In this document: piece after piece, positions 16,572-25,411 of the stretch | Numbering within the stretch: the stretch's first letter is position 1 | How the letters are laid out: each line of letters begins with the position of its first letter | Assembly (NCBI GenBank): GCA_902826685.1 | Contig: CADEFT010000031.1 | Location: forward strand, 59,459 to 100,852 | Origin: an uncultured Acidobacteriota bacterium | GTDB taxonomy: Bacteria > Acidobacteriota > Terriglobia > Bryobacterales > Bryobacteraceae | Length of the DNA: 41,394 nt | Direction: 5' to 3' | The notes under the pieces: generated by a model | The model's database searches: none | What the model was told of the DNA's origin: nothing | Seen by the model: only the letters and a program-made list of their open reading frames with translations | Translations under genes and position numbers: made by a program

Positions 16572-17184
16572 TTACTGGGGCAGGTCGAGTTCTAACTCGT
16601 GTAGCCATTCATTCTGGAGGTGAACCAGATCCGTGAACGATAGATCCTCGTCGTTCAGTCCCGATTCCTCGCACAAGTTGGGAAGGTCTTCGGAAAACCA
16701 TCGGAAATCGTCCTCTATATGGATCGGTCCGCGCAGAGGGACCCCCGCTACACGCTGGAGCCAGGAGCGCACGGATACAATCACGCCAGAGACATCGTCG
16801 CCGTGAGGCTCTGGATCGTAACCCGCCAAGTCCGAAAGAAATTGCCTGTACCGGTATTGCTCACGTTCCAGTACCAACTCATGTTTTCGGCGATGCAGAC
16901 TGCCGCCCCACCGCTTGCACCCCAGAAAGAGTCCCAGTTCGAAAGGCATGTTGAATCGCGGATAATTCTCCGGGCTTACTTCTGTCCGCGAAATGTCGTG
17001 GATGCCGAGATCGCATTCGCCGATGAGGCGATAGATTCGCTCCAGCCGCGCCTCACCCGGTATCCATTGCGGATCGTGGTTTGAACCCACAGGATATTGC
17101 CGTAAAGCAGATCGCTTGAAACAGAGGCCAATACTCTTTATCGAAGGGACAATTGATAAAAATGTCCCGATTCGGTGAGCGCAT
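16572..17184 (-). pseudogene. TIR/nucleoside 2-deoxyribosyltransferase-like protein, broken by a one-base frameshift
   Basis: The intact part (GTG at 17090) encodes 172 residues, but the family's N-terminus lies upstream in another frame. Reading from the ATG at 17184 gives MRSPNRDIFINCPFDKEYW, then PLFQAICFTAISCGFKPRSAMDTG in consecutive blocks before a TGA. Removing one C from the CCC at 17056-17058 joins it to EARLERIYRLIGECDLGIHD and restores a 203-residue protein. The PFDxxYxPLF start, the HDISRTE strand and the RFNMPFELGLFLG strand match proteins of TIR-like or nucleoside-deoxyribosyltransferase-like fold, which cleave N-glycosidic bonds of nucleotides or NAD. It lies 5 bases after a small basic gene. 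The reading could be a real mutation, programmed frameshift or assembly error. Confidence 0.78.
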
Positions 17185-17189
17185 TCACC

Positions 17190-17390
17190 CTATTGTGCCT
17201 TATCGGTCACGGACTGGGCGGCTGATCGGGCTGCAATCACTTTACGCACCGCCGCGCGAATTCGTGCGATGGGAACGGAAGACCGGTACGGCAGCCGGTC
17301 CGGAAGCCGCAACGGCCCTTCTTCGTCAAGCGAGATTGTTTTCCGAGCCTTCTTCGGCGCGCGTTGCTGCTTGGTACCCGTCACTGCCAT
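17190..17390 (-). CDS. Small basic protein, first gene of the TIR-like cassette
   Basis: This 66-residue protein has no family I can name. It starts MAVTGTKQQRAPKKARKTI with a strongly basic N-terminus, then an acidic SLDEEGPLRLPDRLP segment, and ends in an Arg/Ala-rich stretch (IARIRAAVRKVIAARSAAQS) likely to be helical. The ATG at 17390 has GAGG about 10 bases upstream; a TTG at 17405 is a weaker alternative. Its TAG ends 5 bases ahead of the ATG of the TIR-like gene, so the two should be co-translated. A role as partner, inhibitor or DNA-binding repressor of the TIR-like protein is possible but is only inference from position and charge. Confidence 0.62.
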   Translation of the reverse strand: MAVTGTKQQRAPKKARKTISLDEEGPLRLPDRLPYRSSVPIARIRAAVRKVIAARSAAQSVTDKAQ

Positions 17391-17413
17391 TTTGTGATGC
17401 CTCAAGTTGCAAA

Positions 17414-17434
17414 CCGCCGGGTGTTGATCGGCGG
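17414..17434 (-). terminator. Possible terminator after serA
   Basis: On the minus strand CCGCCG pairs with CGGCGG around a 9-base loop and is followed by TTTGC. It lies between the serA stop at 17450 and the small-protein start at 17390, so it would separate the two minus-strand units. The T-run is short, so the call is tentative. Confidence 0.4.
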
Positions 17435-17449
17435 ATACTGCCTAAAACA

Positions 17450-19033
17450 TTACTCCACCAGCCGCGCCGATTTCACCGCCTTGTTCTCCATCAACAGCGC
17501 CAGCACCGAGTCCTCTACCGCGCTGTCGGTCTCCACCACCGCGATCGCCTGCAGCGGCTTGCCCGGCGCTACGGTTCCCTCCTGGCGGCCAAGACTGAAG
17601 TTGGCGATATTGATGCGATTCTTGCCCAACACCGAGCCCACGTGGCCGATCACGCCCGGCTGATCGTCGTTCTTCAAAAAGATCAGGTGGCGGCCCAATC
17701 CCGCTTCGCAGTAGATGCCATCCACCTGCATCAGGCGTGGACGTCCCAGCACCACCGATCCTTCCACCGAGGTGACGCCGGAATCGGTGACCAGTTCGAG
17801 CCGCACCGAATCGGTGTGGCCGGAGCGAGCACCATGGCTTTCGCTCACCACCCAACCGCGCTCGGAGGCGATTGGCATGGCATTGACCAGATTGGCGCGC
17901 CGCGCGGTGGAGCGCCGCAATACGCCCGCCAGCCCGGCATTGCGCAGCAAGGTTGTGTTCAGCTCGGCGATGCGCCCGGAGTAGTGCAGCCGCACGGCAT
18001 TCGGATTTCCTTCGGCCAGATGCGCGGCGAAATTGCCGATGCGCTCGGCCAGCTCAATGTAGGGTTCGAGCGCCTTGTACTGGTCGGGCGAAATCGATGG
18101 CATGTTCACCGCGTTGATCGCCACGCCGTTGGTCAGATACTCCACCACCTGTTCGACAATGCGGATGCCGACGATCTCCTGCGCCTCTTCGGTCGATCCG
18201 CCGATATGAGGCGTGGCGATGAGGCCGGGTTGTTTCAGGAGCGTATGATCGGCCGAAGGCGGTTCCGGATCGAACACGTCGAGACCGGCGCCCGCCACCT
18301 TGCCCGATTGCATGGCCTCGGCCAAGGCGGCCTCGTCCACCAGCTCGCCGCGCGCGCAATTGACGATCCGCACGCCGTTCTTCATCCGCGCGAACGCCTC
18401 GCGGCCGAGCATCTTCCGCGTCTCCGGCGTCATGGCGACGTGCAGCGAGACGTAATCGCTTTGGCTCAGCAGCGCGTCGACGGGCATCAGTTCTACGCCC
18501 AGATCGGCGGCCGCCTGGGAACTGACGTAAGGGTCGGAGGCGACGATGCGCATCTCAAACGAGCGGGCGCGCTTCACCACTTCCCTTCCGATGCTGCCGA
18601 GCCCGATCACACCGAGCGTCTTGCCGCGCAGCTCATTACCGAGAAACCGCTTCTTCTCCCATTTCCCGGCCACGGTGGAGAGCGAAGCCTGCGGTACCGA
18701 TCGCGCCAGCGCCAGCATCAGCGCCAGAGTGTGTTCGGCCACTGAGATGGCGTTGCCGCCCGGGGTGTTCATCACGAGAACGCCGGCCGCGGTGGCGGCA
18801 TCGAGATCCACGTTGTCCACGCCCACGCCGGCGCGGCCCACCACGCGCAGCTTCGGCGCCTTGGCAAGTAAGTCCTTGTTCACCTTCACCGCGCTGCGTA
18901 CAAACAGCGCGTCGCAATCGGAGAGATGCTCGGCGTATCCCTTGGGATCGGAGACAACGACGTTCCAGCCCGGCTGCGCCTTCAATTTCTCAATGGCGGC
19001 GGGAGACATGGGTTCAGCGACCAGAATCTTCAT
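17450..19033 (-). CDS. serA: D-3-phosphoglycerate dehydrogenase
   Basis: It catalyses NAD-dependent oxidation of 3-phosphoglycerate to 3-phosphohydroxypyruvate, the first step of serine synthesis, in the cytoplasm. At 527 residues it is the long form found in many Gram-positives and Acidobacteriota. The NAD-binding loop is GLGSIGREV; catalytic residues are in NCARGELVDE (Arg), DVFDPEPP (Glu region) and TPHIGGSTEEAQE (His). The C-terminal half holds an allosteric substrate-binding domain (about 320-450) and an ACT domain (about 455-527, HLIFLKNDDQPGVIGHVGSVLG), which in related enzymes binds serine. It starts with MKILVAEPMSP at the ATG at 19033. It diverges from the YqeY-like gene across a 76-base gap. 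Confidence 0.95.
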   Translation of the reverse strand: MKILVAEPMSPAAIEKLKAQPGWNVVVSDPKGYAEHLSDCDALFVRSAVKVNKDLLAKAPKLRVVGRAGVGVDNVDLDAATAAGVLVMNTPGGNAISVAEHTLALMLALARSVPQASLSTVAGKWEKKRFLGNELRGKTLGVIGLGSIGREVVKRARSFEMRIVASDPYVSSQAAADLGVELMPVDALLSQSDYVSLHVAMTPETRKMLGREAFARMKNGVRIVNCARGELVDEAALAEAMQSGKVAGAGLDVFDPEPPSADHTLLKQPGLIATPHIGGSTEEAQEIVGIRIVEQVVEYLTNGVAINAVNMPSISPDQYKALEPYIELAERIGNFAAHLAEGNPNAVRLHYSGRIAELNTTLLRNAGLAGVLRRSTARRANLVNAMPIASERGWVVSESHGARSGHTDSVRLELVTDSGVTSVEGSVVLGRPRLMQVDGIYCEAGLGRHLIFLKNDDQPGVIGHVGSVLGKNRINIANFSLGRQEGTVAPGKPLQAIAVVETDSAVEDSVLALLMENKAVKSARLVE

Positions 19034-19109
19034 GGGGTGCGTTAGGATTGAATGAAGAGAAGCTTTGCTCCCTTAGAATAGCAAAGCGGTTCCGGAGCAC
19101 CCGACGAAA

Positions 19110-19556
19110 ATGGCCCTCATAGAGCGCATTCAAAAAGACATGGTGGAGGCGATGAAAGCCAAGCAGGAGTTGCGCCTGGGCGCGATCCGCATGGTGAAGG
19201 CCGCCCTGATGAAATACAAAGTGGACACCATGAAAGAGCTGGATGAGACCGAGGAAATGAAGGTCCTCAACATCCTCATCAAACAGCGCAAGGAAGCCGC
19301 CGAAATGTTCCGCAAGGGCGGCAAGATCGACCTGGCGGAGAAGGAAGAAGCCGAGCAAAAAATCGTCGAGAGCTACATGCCGGCCCTCGCCACCGATGAG
19401 GAAGTGGACGCCGCCATCGCGGCCGCGATTGCCGCCACGCCGAACCCTTCGGTGAAGCAGATGGGCGTGGTGATGAAGGCCGCCCAGGCCGGTCTGGCCG
19501 GCAAGCGCGTGGATGGCAAGGCGCTCAGCGACAAGGTCCGGGCGCGGCTGAGCTAA
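19110..19556 (+). CDS. GatB/YqeY domain-containing protein
   Basis: This 148-residue cytoplasmic protein is a single YqeY domain, matching the usual length of about 147. YqeY resembles the tRNA-binding tail of GatB and is thought to act in tRNA-dependent amidation or a related role, but its function is not settled. Typical features are IQKDMVEAMKAKQELRLGAIRM at the start, EEMKVLNILIKQRKEAAE in the middle and the closing KQMGVVMKAAQAGLAGKRVDG. TAGAAT at about 19074-19079 could be a -10 box, and GGAG lies 13 bases before the ATG. The stop TAA shares one base with the ATG of the next gene, so the two are coupled. Confidence 0.93.
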   Translation: MALIERIQKDMVEAMKAKQELRLGAIRMVKAALMKYKVDTMKELDETEEMKVLNILIKQRKEAAEMFRKGGKIDLAEKEEAEQKIVESYMPALATDEEVDAAIAAAIAATPNPSVKQMGVVMKAAQAGLAGKRVDGKALSDKVRARLS

Positions 19557-20305
19557 TGGCGAAGCACATCGTTTCGATCCACGCGCACCCCGACGATGCG
19601 GAGATTCTCGCCGGGGGTACGCTGGCGCATCTGGCCGCACGAGGCCATCGGATCACCATCGTCACCATGACGCCGGGCGACAAAGGATCCGCGGAACTGG
19701 GGCCTGAGGCGATTGCCGAAGTGCGCCGCCACGAAGGCCGGCGGGCGGCGGAGATGATCGGCGCGGCTTACCTGTGCGCCGAGTTTCGCGACCTGGAAAT
19801 CTTCAACGACCATCCGTCGCGCCAGCGCGTGGTGGAGCTGTTGCGCGCCACCAGGCCCGATGTTCTACTGACCTCGGCGCCTTCCGATTACCTGTGCGAC
19901 CACGAGATGACCCACCTGCTGGTGCGCGATGCGTGCTTCGGCGCGCCCTGCCCCAACTACTTCACGGCTTCCCCCGCGATCGAGCACATTCCGCATCTCT
20001 ATTTGATGGACCCCATCGGCGGCGCCAACCGCGAGGGCGATCCGGTGGCGCCGCATTTCACCGTCGACGTTTCCAAGGTGTTTGAGACCAAGTGGAACAT
20101 GCTCGCCGCGCACGACAGCCAGCGCGAGTGGCTGCGGCGCCAGCATGGCATGGACAACTACATGGACACCATGACGCAATGGACGCGCAAACGAGGGGCG
20201 CAGGCGGGCTTCGAATACGGCGAAGGATTCCGCCACTATAAAGGACATCCGTATCCGGAATCGCCGCTGCTCGAAGAACTGCTCAGCGGTCTGATCGCTC
20301 GTTAG
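19556..20305 (+). CDS. PIG-L family zinc deacetylase
   Basis: This 249-residue protein is a PIG-L/LmbE-type zinc-dependent deacetylase. Members remove acetyl groups from N-acetylglucosamine conjugates (for example in bacillithiol or mycothiol synthesis) or related sugars. The metal site is seen as HAHPDDAEILAGGT at residues 6 to 19, with the third ligand in CDHEMTHLL near 115-125. The pattern is close to BshB1-like enzymes, but no other bacillithiol gene is nearby, so the substrate is left open. Its ATG overlaps the last base of the YqeY-like gene, and its 3' end overlaps that of the convergent rarA by 23 bases. Confidence 0.9.
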   Translation: MAKHIVSIHAHPDDAEILAGGTLAHLAARGHRITIVTMTPGDKGSAELGPEAIAEVRRHEGRRAAEMIGAAYLCAEFRDLEIFNDHPSRQRVVELLRATRPDVLLTSAPSDYLCDHEMTHLLVRDACFGAPCPNYFTASPAIEHIPHLYLMDPIGGANREGDPVAPHFTVDVSKVFETKWNMLAAHDSQREWLRRQHGMDNYMDTMTQWTRKRGAQAGFEYGEGFRHYKGHPYPESPLLEELLSGLIAR

Positions 20306-21632
20306 CGGACGCGCGCGTCCGCTCTTTCCACTGGCGGATCTCCTCCAGCCGTTCGCCGATTTTCTTCTCCATGCCGCGGTCGCCGGGCTCGTAAAAGCGC
20401 GTTCCAGCCAATGACGGAGGCAGGCATTCCATCGCCGTCATCGCGCTCTGCCGCTGGTGCGCGTGCTCGTAGCCTTCGCCATAGCCCATGTCTTTCATCA
20501 GAGCCGTGGGCGCGTTGCGCAGGTTCATCGGTACAGGCTCGGCCAGCTTCGTGCGCGCCACCTCGCGCGCCCGGTTCAAAGCCGCATAGGCGGCGTCGGA
20601 TTTGGGTGCGATCGCCAGGTAGAGGGTCAATTGCGCCAGGGCCTGATCGCCTTCCGGTATGCCGAGGAAATGCACGGTCTGCTGCGCGGCGATGGCCTGC
20701 TCGACGGCTCGCGGATCGGCGAGGCCGATATCCTCGATGGCCATGCGCACCAGCCGCCGCGCCAGGTACATCCGGTCTTCCCCGGCTTCGAGCATGCGCG
20801 CCAGCCAATATAGGGCCGCGTCGGCGTCGGAGGACCGGACCGACTTGTGCAGGGCCGAGATCAGGTTGAAATGCTCTTCGCCCGACTTGTCGTAAAGCTG
20901 CATCCTGCGCTGCAGCACGTCTTCCAGCACCTGCTGCGTAACCGCGCCGTCCACGGCCGAACTCGCCAACAGGTCGAGCGCCGTGTAAGCCATTCGCGCA
21001 TCGCCGTTGGAATGAATGGCGATCTGCTCCAGTTGATCGTCCGTCATCGCCACCTCACACCCGCCGAGCCCGCGCTCGCCATCGGTCAACGCCCTCCGCA
21101 GCAGCGCCGCCACCTGCGGCGGAGCGAGCGCCCGCAGCGTGTACACGCGCGAGCGCGACAACAGCGCCGGGATGACTTCAAACGACGGATTCTCGGTGGT
21201 GGCGCCGATCAGCACCACATCGCCCTTTTCCACGTAGGGCAGAAACGCGTCCTGTTGCGATTTGTTGAAGCGGTGAATCTCGTCGACAAACAACACCGTG
21301 CGGCGGCCGTAGCGGCGATTCTGTTCGGCATCGGTCAGAATCCCCTTCACTTCCTTGATGCCGCTGGTGACGGCGCTGAAGGGGACGAAGGTGCACTTGG
21401 TCAGCCGCGCGATGAGCCGCGCCAGTGACGTTTTCCCCACGCCCGGCGGGCCCCACAGAATCATCGAAGGAATCTCGTCGCGCTCGATGGCCAGCCGCAG
21501 CGGCTTGCCGGGACCGAGCACATGCTCCTGCCCGATGTACTCGTCGAGCGTACGCGGCCTCATCCGCTCCGCCAGCGGACGCGAGATGTCGGGCGCTTCC
21601 TCCGGCGCCGATTCCGGTTCGAACAGGCTCAT
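20283..21632 (-). CDS. rarA: Replication-associated recombination protein A (AAA+ ATPase)
   Basis: This 449-residue AAA+ ATPase of the RarA/MgsA/WRNIP1 family acts at stalled replication forks and resembles clamp-loader subunits. Motifs are in order: LAERMRPRTLDEYIGQEH at the N-terminus, Walker A in LWGPPGVGKTSLARL near residue 57, Walker B in VLFVDEIHRFNKSQQD near 110, and sensor 1 in LIGATTENPSFEV. The C-terminal tetramerisation part contains AALYWLARMLEAGEDRMYLARRL in consecutive helices and GYEHAHQR, as usual. The start ATG overlaps the stop of the upstream methyltransferase gene by 4 bases (ATGA), so it is translated in that operon. Confidence 0.95.
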   Translation of the reverse strand: MSLFEPESAPEEAPDISRPLAERMRPRTLDEYIGQEHVLGPGKPLRLAIERDEIPSMILWGPPGVGKTSLARLIARLTKCTFVPFSAVTSGIKEVKGILTDAEQNRRYGRRTVLFVDEIHRFNKSQQDAFLPYVEKGDVVLIGATTENPSFEVIPALLSRSRVYTLRALAPPQVAALLRRALTDGERGLGGCEVAMTDDQLEQIAIHSNGDARMAYTALDLLASSAVDGAVTQQVLEDVLQRRMQLYDKSGEEHFNLISALHKSVRSSDADAALYWLARMLEAGEDRMYLARRLVRMAIEDIGLADPRAVEQAIAAQQTVHFLGIPEGDQALAQLTLYLAIAPKSDAAYAALNRAREVARTKLAEPVPMNLRNAPTALMKDMGYGEGYEHAHQRQSAMTAMECLPPSLAGTRFYEPGDRGMEKKIGERLEEIRQWKERTRASANERSDR

Positions 21633-22432
21633 GGCCGCTCCGGCCCGGCGGCCATGCGGCGCTGGCGGCTCGCTTCGTAAAGAAGGATGGAGGCGGCCAT
21701 GGCGGCATTGAGCGACTCCACGCCGACGGTGGGAATGGAAATGTCGAGCGCGGCGTTGCGCAGGCTCTGCCGGACGCCGCGGCCTTCGCTCCCTACGATG
21801 ATGGCGCAGCGTTGCCGGAAGTCCACGTCACCGGCCGCCGTCGCGCCGCGCGGCGCCGCTGCGTAAAGTTCGATGCTTTTCTGTTTGAGCGCCGCGCAGG
21901 CCAGGTCCGCATCCACGCCGGCGGCCACGGGAAGCCGGAAGATGGAACCGACGGAGGCGCGCAGCGTCTTCGCATTGAAAGGGCTCACCGTGCCTTTCAG
22001 CAGCAGCGCGCCGGTGGCGCCAAAGGCCTCGGCCGCCCGCAAGATTGTGCCGGCGTTTCCGGGATCCTGCACGCCGTCGAGAATCACCACCAGGCTGTTG
22101 CCACGCAAGACCTGATCGAGCGTCCAGGCGGGTGGCTTCACCAGCGCGATCACCCCAGGGCTCGATTCGGTGGAGCCAACCTGTTCCATTACGCGGTCGG
22201 GCAGCACCATCACCTGCGGCCCGCGCAGCTTCCGCAGATGCTGCTCGACAGTACTCTTGACGGACTCGGCGGTCAGCACCAATCCGATCTCACAGTCGCT
22301 CCGCAGCGCCTCTTCGAGCAGATGAAACGTCTCGGCGACGGCAAATCCGTCAGCCGTCAACGTCCCCTTGATCAACGCGTGACGAATGTCCTTGAGGAGC
22401 GGATTCTTTGAGCTGGAAACCGGGGCGGGCAT
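21629..22432 (-). CDS. TrmH/SpoU family RNA 2'-O-methyltransferase
   Basis: This 267-residue SPOUT-fold enzyme should methylate a ribose 2'-hydroxyl in rRNA or tRNA using S-adenosylmethionine. An N-terminal substrate-binding domain (about 1-100) is followed by the three SpoU motifs: VQDPGNAGTILRAAEAFG with the catalytic Asn/Arg pair near residue 115-135, IIVGSEGRGV near 215, and ISIPTVGVESLNAAMAASI near 235 forming the knotted cofactor site. It resembles 23S rRNA methyltransferases of the RlmB/TsnR type; the exact position is not predictable. It heads a coupled pair with rarA through an ATGA overlap. Confidence 0.92.
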   Translation of the reverse strand: MPAPVSSSKNPLLKDIRHALIKGTLTADGFAVAETFHLLEEALRSDCEIGLVLTAESVKSTVEQHLRKLRGPQVMVLPDRVMEQVGSTESSPGVIALVKPPAWTLDQVLRGNSLVVILDGVQDPGNAGTILRAAEAFGATGALLLKGTVSPFNAKTLRASVGSIFRLPVAAGVDADLACAALKQKSIELYAAAPRGATAAGDVDFRQRCAIIVGSEGRGVRQSLRNAALDISIPTVGVESLNAAMAASILLYEASRQRRMAAGPERP

Positions 22433-22605
22433 CTGCTACCAAACCAGTATGCGCCATTTCTTCGCCAAACCGAATAAAATCGGTCACGCAAAAAACGCCG
22501 CGCTTCGAAAGCAGACTTTCAACAGAACGATTCATGGTTCTTTCTCCACAGAATCACGCGCGGAAACCGGGGCAAACGGCTCAGGCGAAATCGGGCATCA
22601 TGAAC

Positions 22606-22611
22606 TATACT
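22606..22611 (+). promoter_or_regulatory. Candidate -10 box for the TonB-type barrel operon
   Basis: TATACT ends 8 bases before the ATG at 22620. If used, transcription would begin at or within a base or two of the start codon, giving a leaderless message. No Shine-Dalgarno sequence lies in between. No clear -35 is seen. Confidence 0.4.
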
Positions 22612-22619
22612 TAATCTAG

Positions 22620-25409
22620 ATGCATGCGGTACTCGGAGCCGTGCTGGTGTGGTGCGCGCTAGGGCAGCAACCCTCGCGTCCCGCCGCCGCTTCCAAACCC
22701 GCCACTCCTTCCCGCAGCGAACTGGAAAAAGGGTTGGACGAGTTCCGTGTGCAGACGGCCAACCTCGGTTTGCGGCCCGATTCGCGGGCCAAGTCGAAGC
22801 GCGGATCGCAAGGCAGCATGTCGTTCCACGGCCGGCTGTTTGAGAACCTGCGCAACAATTTTTTCGATGCCGTGCCGCATGAAGTGACGCAACGCGGCGG
22901 CACGCAAGGGCTTCTGCGGCGCAACCAGTTCGGCTTTAACGTAACCGGCCCGGTGCTGATTCCCAAGCTTTATCGCGGCGGGAAATCGACCTATTTCACG
23001 CTCACTTACGAAGGAATGCGGGAGAAGATCGGACGATCCTATCTGCGCACCATTCCGACGGCTGGGGAGCGAACCGGCGACTGGGGCCACGTGGTGGATC
23101 AGGCGGGCGAGTTGCTGCCGATTTTCGATCCGGCAACGACGGCGCCAAACCCCGCTTTCGATCCGGCGCAACCGGTGACCACGGAGAATCTGCAGTATCT
23201 GCGATCGCCGTTTCCGGAGAACCGGATCCCGCAGGCGCGGCTCGACGCGGCGGCCCAGCGCGTGGTGCGGCAATATCCGGCGCCGAACTCCGATGCGGGC
23301 CCGTTCTTTCGGAATAATTTTTTCATCTTCGCGCCGGAGCAAAACAAAGCCGATGGGTTGAACGGACGCGTCGATCACACGGTGAACGATCGCAACCGGC
23401 TGGGCTTTGCCATGAACTGGTCGAACGGATTCGATCAGCCGGCGCGCTGGTTCGATACGCCGGCCAATCCAGGCTCGGTCGACCGCCAGCGCCGTACGCG
23501 CCGCGGCACGCTGGAACACGTGTTCACGGTCTCCCCCCGCAGCGTGAATACGCTGACCGTCGACGCGTCCACCGATCAGTTTGAAAATCTGCCTCTGCTC
23601 GATGGCGGCGAGCCGTTTCCGAACTACAGCTTTTCACCCTACCTGAGCATGGGCACGTCGTATCCGCTTTCGCGTAATTCGCGGACTACCTTCGTCGTCA
23701 CCAACGGCTATTCGACGCGCTGGCGCGAGCATCGTCTGCGCTTCATCCTGCAGGGAATCCGGGAAAGGGTGAATACGTTCTGGCCACAGTATCCTTCGGG
23801 CAGCTTCCGCTTCACGGCGGGCTATACGAGCCTGCCGGGCATCGTCAACACCGGCCACGCGTTTGCGAGCTTTCTGCTGGGCGCGCCGAATTTCGCCGAA
23901 CGCAGCGTGGTCACCTCGCCGTCCTATTTCCGGCGCAACCGCGGAGCGATTCTGTTGCGCGATCAGTGGGAGATCCGCAAGGGCCTGACGCTTAACCTGG
24001 GGCTGAACATCGACGGCTCGACGCCGAGGATCGAGCGCTACAACCGCCAATCGAGCGTCGTCTTCGACCGCATCAATCCGGTCAACGGCCGGCCGGGAGC
24101 GATGGCCGTGGCGGGGCGCGACGGCCAGGGCCGCGGATTTCAGCCCGTTCTGGTAAAGGCCGAGCCGAGCGCCAGCCTCTCATGGAACGCGCTCGGCAGC
24201 GCCAAGACGGTGGTACGGGCGGGCTACAGCCGCTCCTATTCGCCGATTCCGATCTACCTCGGCCAGTGGGGCACGCAGGCCTTCAACGGCAGCCCGACGT
24301 GGGTTTCTCCGAATCCGCAGCTTGCCCCGGCATTGATTCTCGCCAATGGCTTTCCGCCGTCGCGCGCCTTTCCCGACCTGCGGCCGGAGTCGGCCAACAA
24401 CACGGTGGCCGATCTGCTCGAAACGACGGGGATTCAGCCGACGTACCAGTCCGGATCGCTCTCGATCGAACGGGAGCTGCGCTGGCAACTGGTGGTCACC
24501 GCCGGAGCCGGGCATTCCTACGGCCGCAACATGCTGCTGAGTAATTCCGGATCGAACCCCAATGCGATTCCGCTCTCCGCGCTCGAGTATCGCGATCTTC
24601 TGAACGATGAGAATTTCAACCGCTCGGTACGGCCGTTTCCGCACTACCAGCGGTTTGACGTTTACAGTTCCTGGCCGGAAGGCCGGTATAAGCGCACGGC
24701 TGGTTATTGCCGCATCGAAAAGAGAACGTCGGGCGGGCTTTCGCTGGCGGCCTACTATGAGTTCTCCAAGCAGATGGACAACTATTCCGGGCCCTATGGA
24801 GTGCAGGACTATTACAACCGGCGCAAGGAATGGTCGCTTACTACGAGTAACAATCCGCACCGTATCACCTTGACTTACATGTATGAGCTTCCGCTCGGCG
24901 CCAATAAGGTGTTTCTGACGCATACCGACTGGCGGCGCCACCTGGTGGAAGGCTGGTCGGTGAGCGGCCAGACCACCGTGAACAGCGGCGAGCCTCTGGC
25001 CTTGCATCCTCAGTTCAACAACACCGGCGGCGTCGTCCAGGCGCTCAACGTAAACGCCGTGCCAGGCGCCGATCCGGCGGTTCCCAAGCGCGGTCCCGAG
25101 CTGTGGTTCAATCCCGAAGCGTTCGCCCAGCCGCCCGATTTCACGATTGGCAACGTCGCCCGCACTCATCCGGCGCTGCGCATGCCGGGCAATCAGAATC
25201 ACGACCTTTCGCTCAACAAGCGCGTAGCCGTTTCGGCCGAGCGCAGCGTCGAATTCAGTATGGTGGGTCTGAATTTCGTGAACCACGCCGTCTGGACCGA
25301 TCCGGACACCATCATCGGACCGGCCAGCGCTCCGAACGTCAATGCGGGAAAGATTATCGGCTCGCGAGGCAGCCGCATCATTCAACTGGGGCTGAAGTTT
25401 AATTTCTGA
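22620..25409 (+). CDS. Oar-like TonB-dependent outer-membrane barrel, short form
   Basis: This 929-residue protein looks like the outer-membrane barrel of Oar-type TonB-dependent transporters, abundant in Acidobacteriota. Landmarks include FGFNVTGPVLIPKLY, TYFTLTYEGMREK, FPENRIPQARLD, VVRQYPAPN and LNGRVDHTVNDRNRL, then many beta strands rich in aromatic residues, ending in LGLKFNF with a terminal Phe typical of outer-membrane proteins. A weak signal (MHAVLGAVLVWCALG) starts it. The usual carboxypeptidase-regulatory domain and most of the plug are missing: the barrel motif FGFNVTGP appears already near residue 100 instead of near 230 or later. Transport substrate unknown. A VWA-like gene follows after 2 bases. 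Confidence 0.85.
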   Translation: MHAVLGAVLVWCALGQQPSRPAAASKPATPSRSELEKGLDEFRVQTANLGLRPDSRAKSKRGSQGSMSFHGRLFENLRNNFFDAVPHEVTQRGGTQGLLRRNQFGFNVTGPVLIPKLYRGGKSTYFTLTYEGMREKIGRSYLRTIPTAGERTGDWGHVVDQAGELLPIFDPATTAPNPAFDPAQPVTTENLQYLRSPFPENRIPQARLDAAAQRVVRQYPAPNSDAGPFFRNNFFIFAPEQNKADGLNGRVDHTVNDRNRLGFAMNWSNGFDQPARWFDTPANPGSVDRQRRTRRGTLEHVFTVSPRSVNTLTVDASTDQFENLPLLDGGEPFPNYSFSPYLSMGTSYPLSRNSRTTFVVTNGYSTRWREHRLRFILQGIRERVNTFWPQYPSGSFRFTAGYTSLPGIVNTGHAFASFLLGAPNFAERSVVTSPSYFRRNRGAILLRDQWEIRKGLTLNLGLNIDGSTPRIERYNRQSSVVFDRINPVNGRPGAMAVAGRDGQGRGFQPVLVKAEPSASLSWNALGSAKTVVRAGYSRSYSPIPIYLGQWGTQAFNGSPTWVSPNPQLAPALILANGFPPSRAFPDLRPESANNTVADLLETTGIQPTYQSGSLSIERELRWQLVVTAGAGHSYGRNMLLSNSGSNPNAIPLSALEYRDLLNDENFNRSVRPFPHYQRFDVYSSWPEGRYKRTAGYCRIEKRTSGGLSLAAYYEFSKQMDNYSGPYGVQDYYNRRKEWSLTTSNNPHRITLTYMYELPLGANKVFLTHTDWRRHLVEGWSVSGQTTVNSGEPLALHPQFNNTGGVVQALNVNAVPGADPAVPKRGPELWFNPEAFAQPPDFTIGNVARTHPALRMPGNQNHDLSLNKRVAVSAERSVEFSMVGLNFVNHAVWTDPDTIIGPASAPNVNAGKIIGSRGSRIIQLGLKFNF

Positions 25410-25411
25410 CG

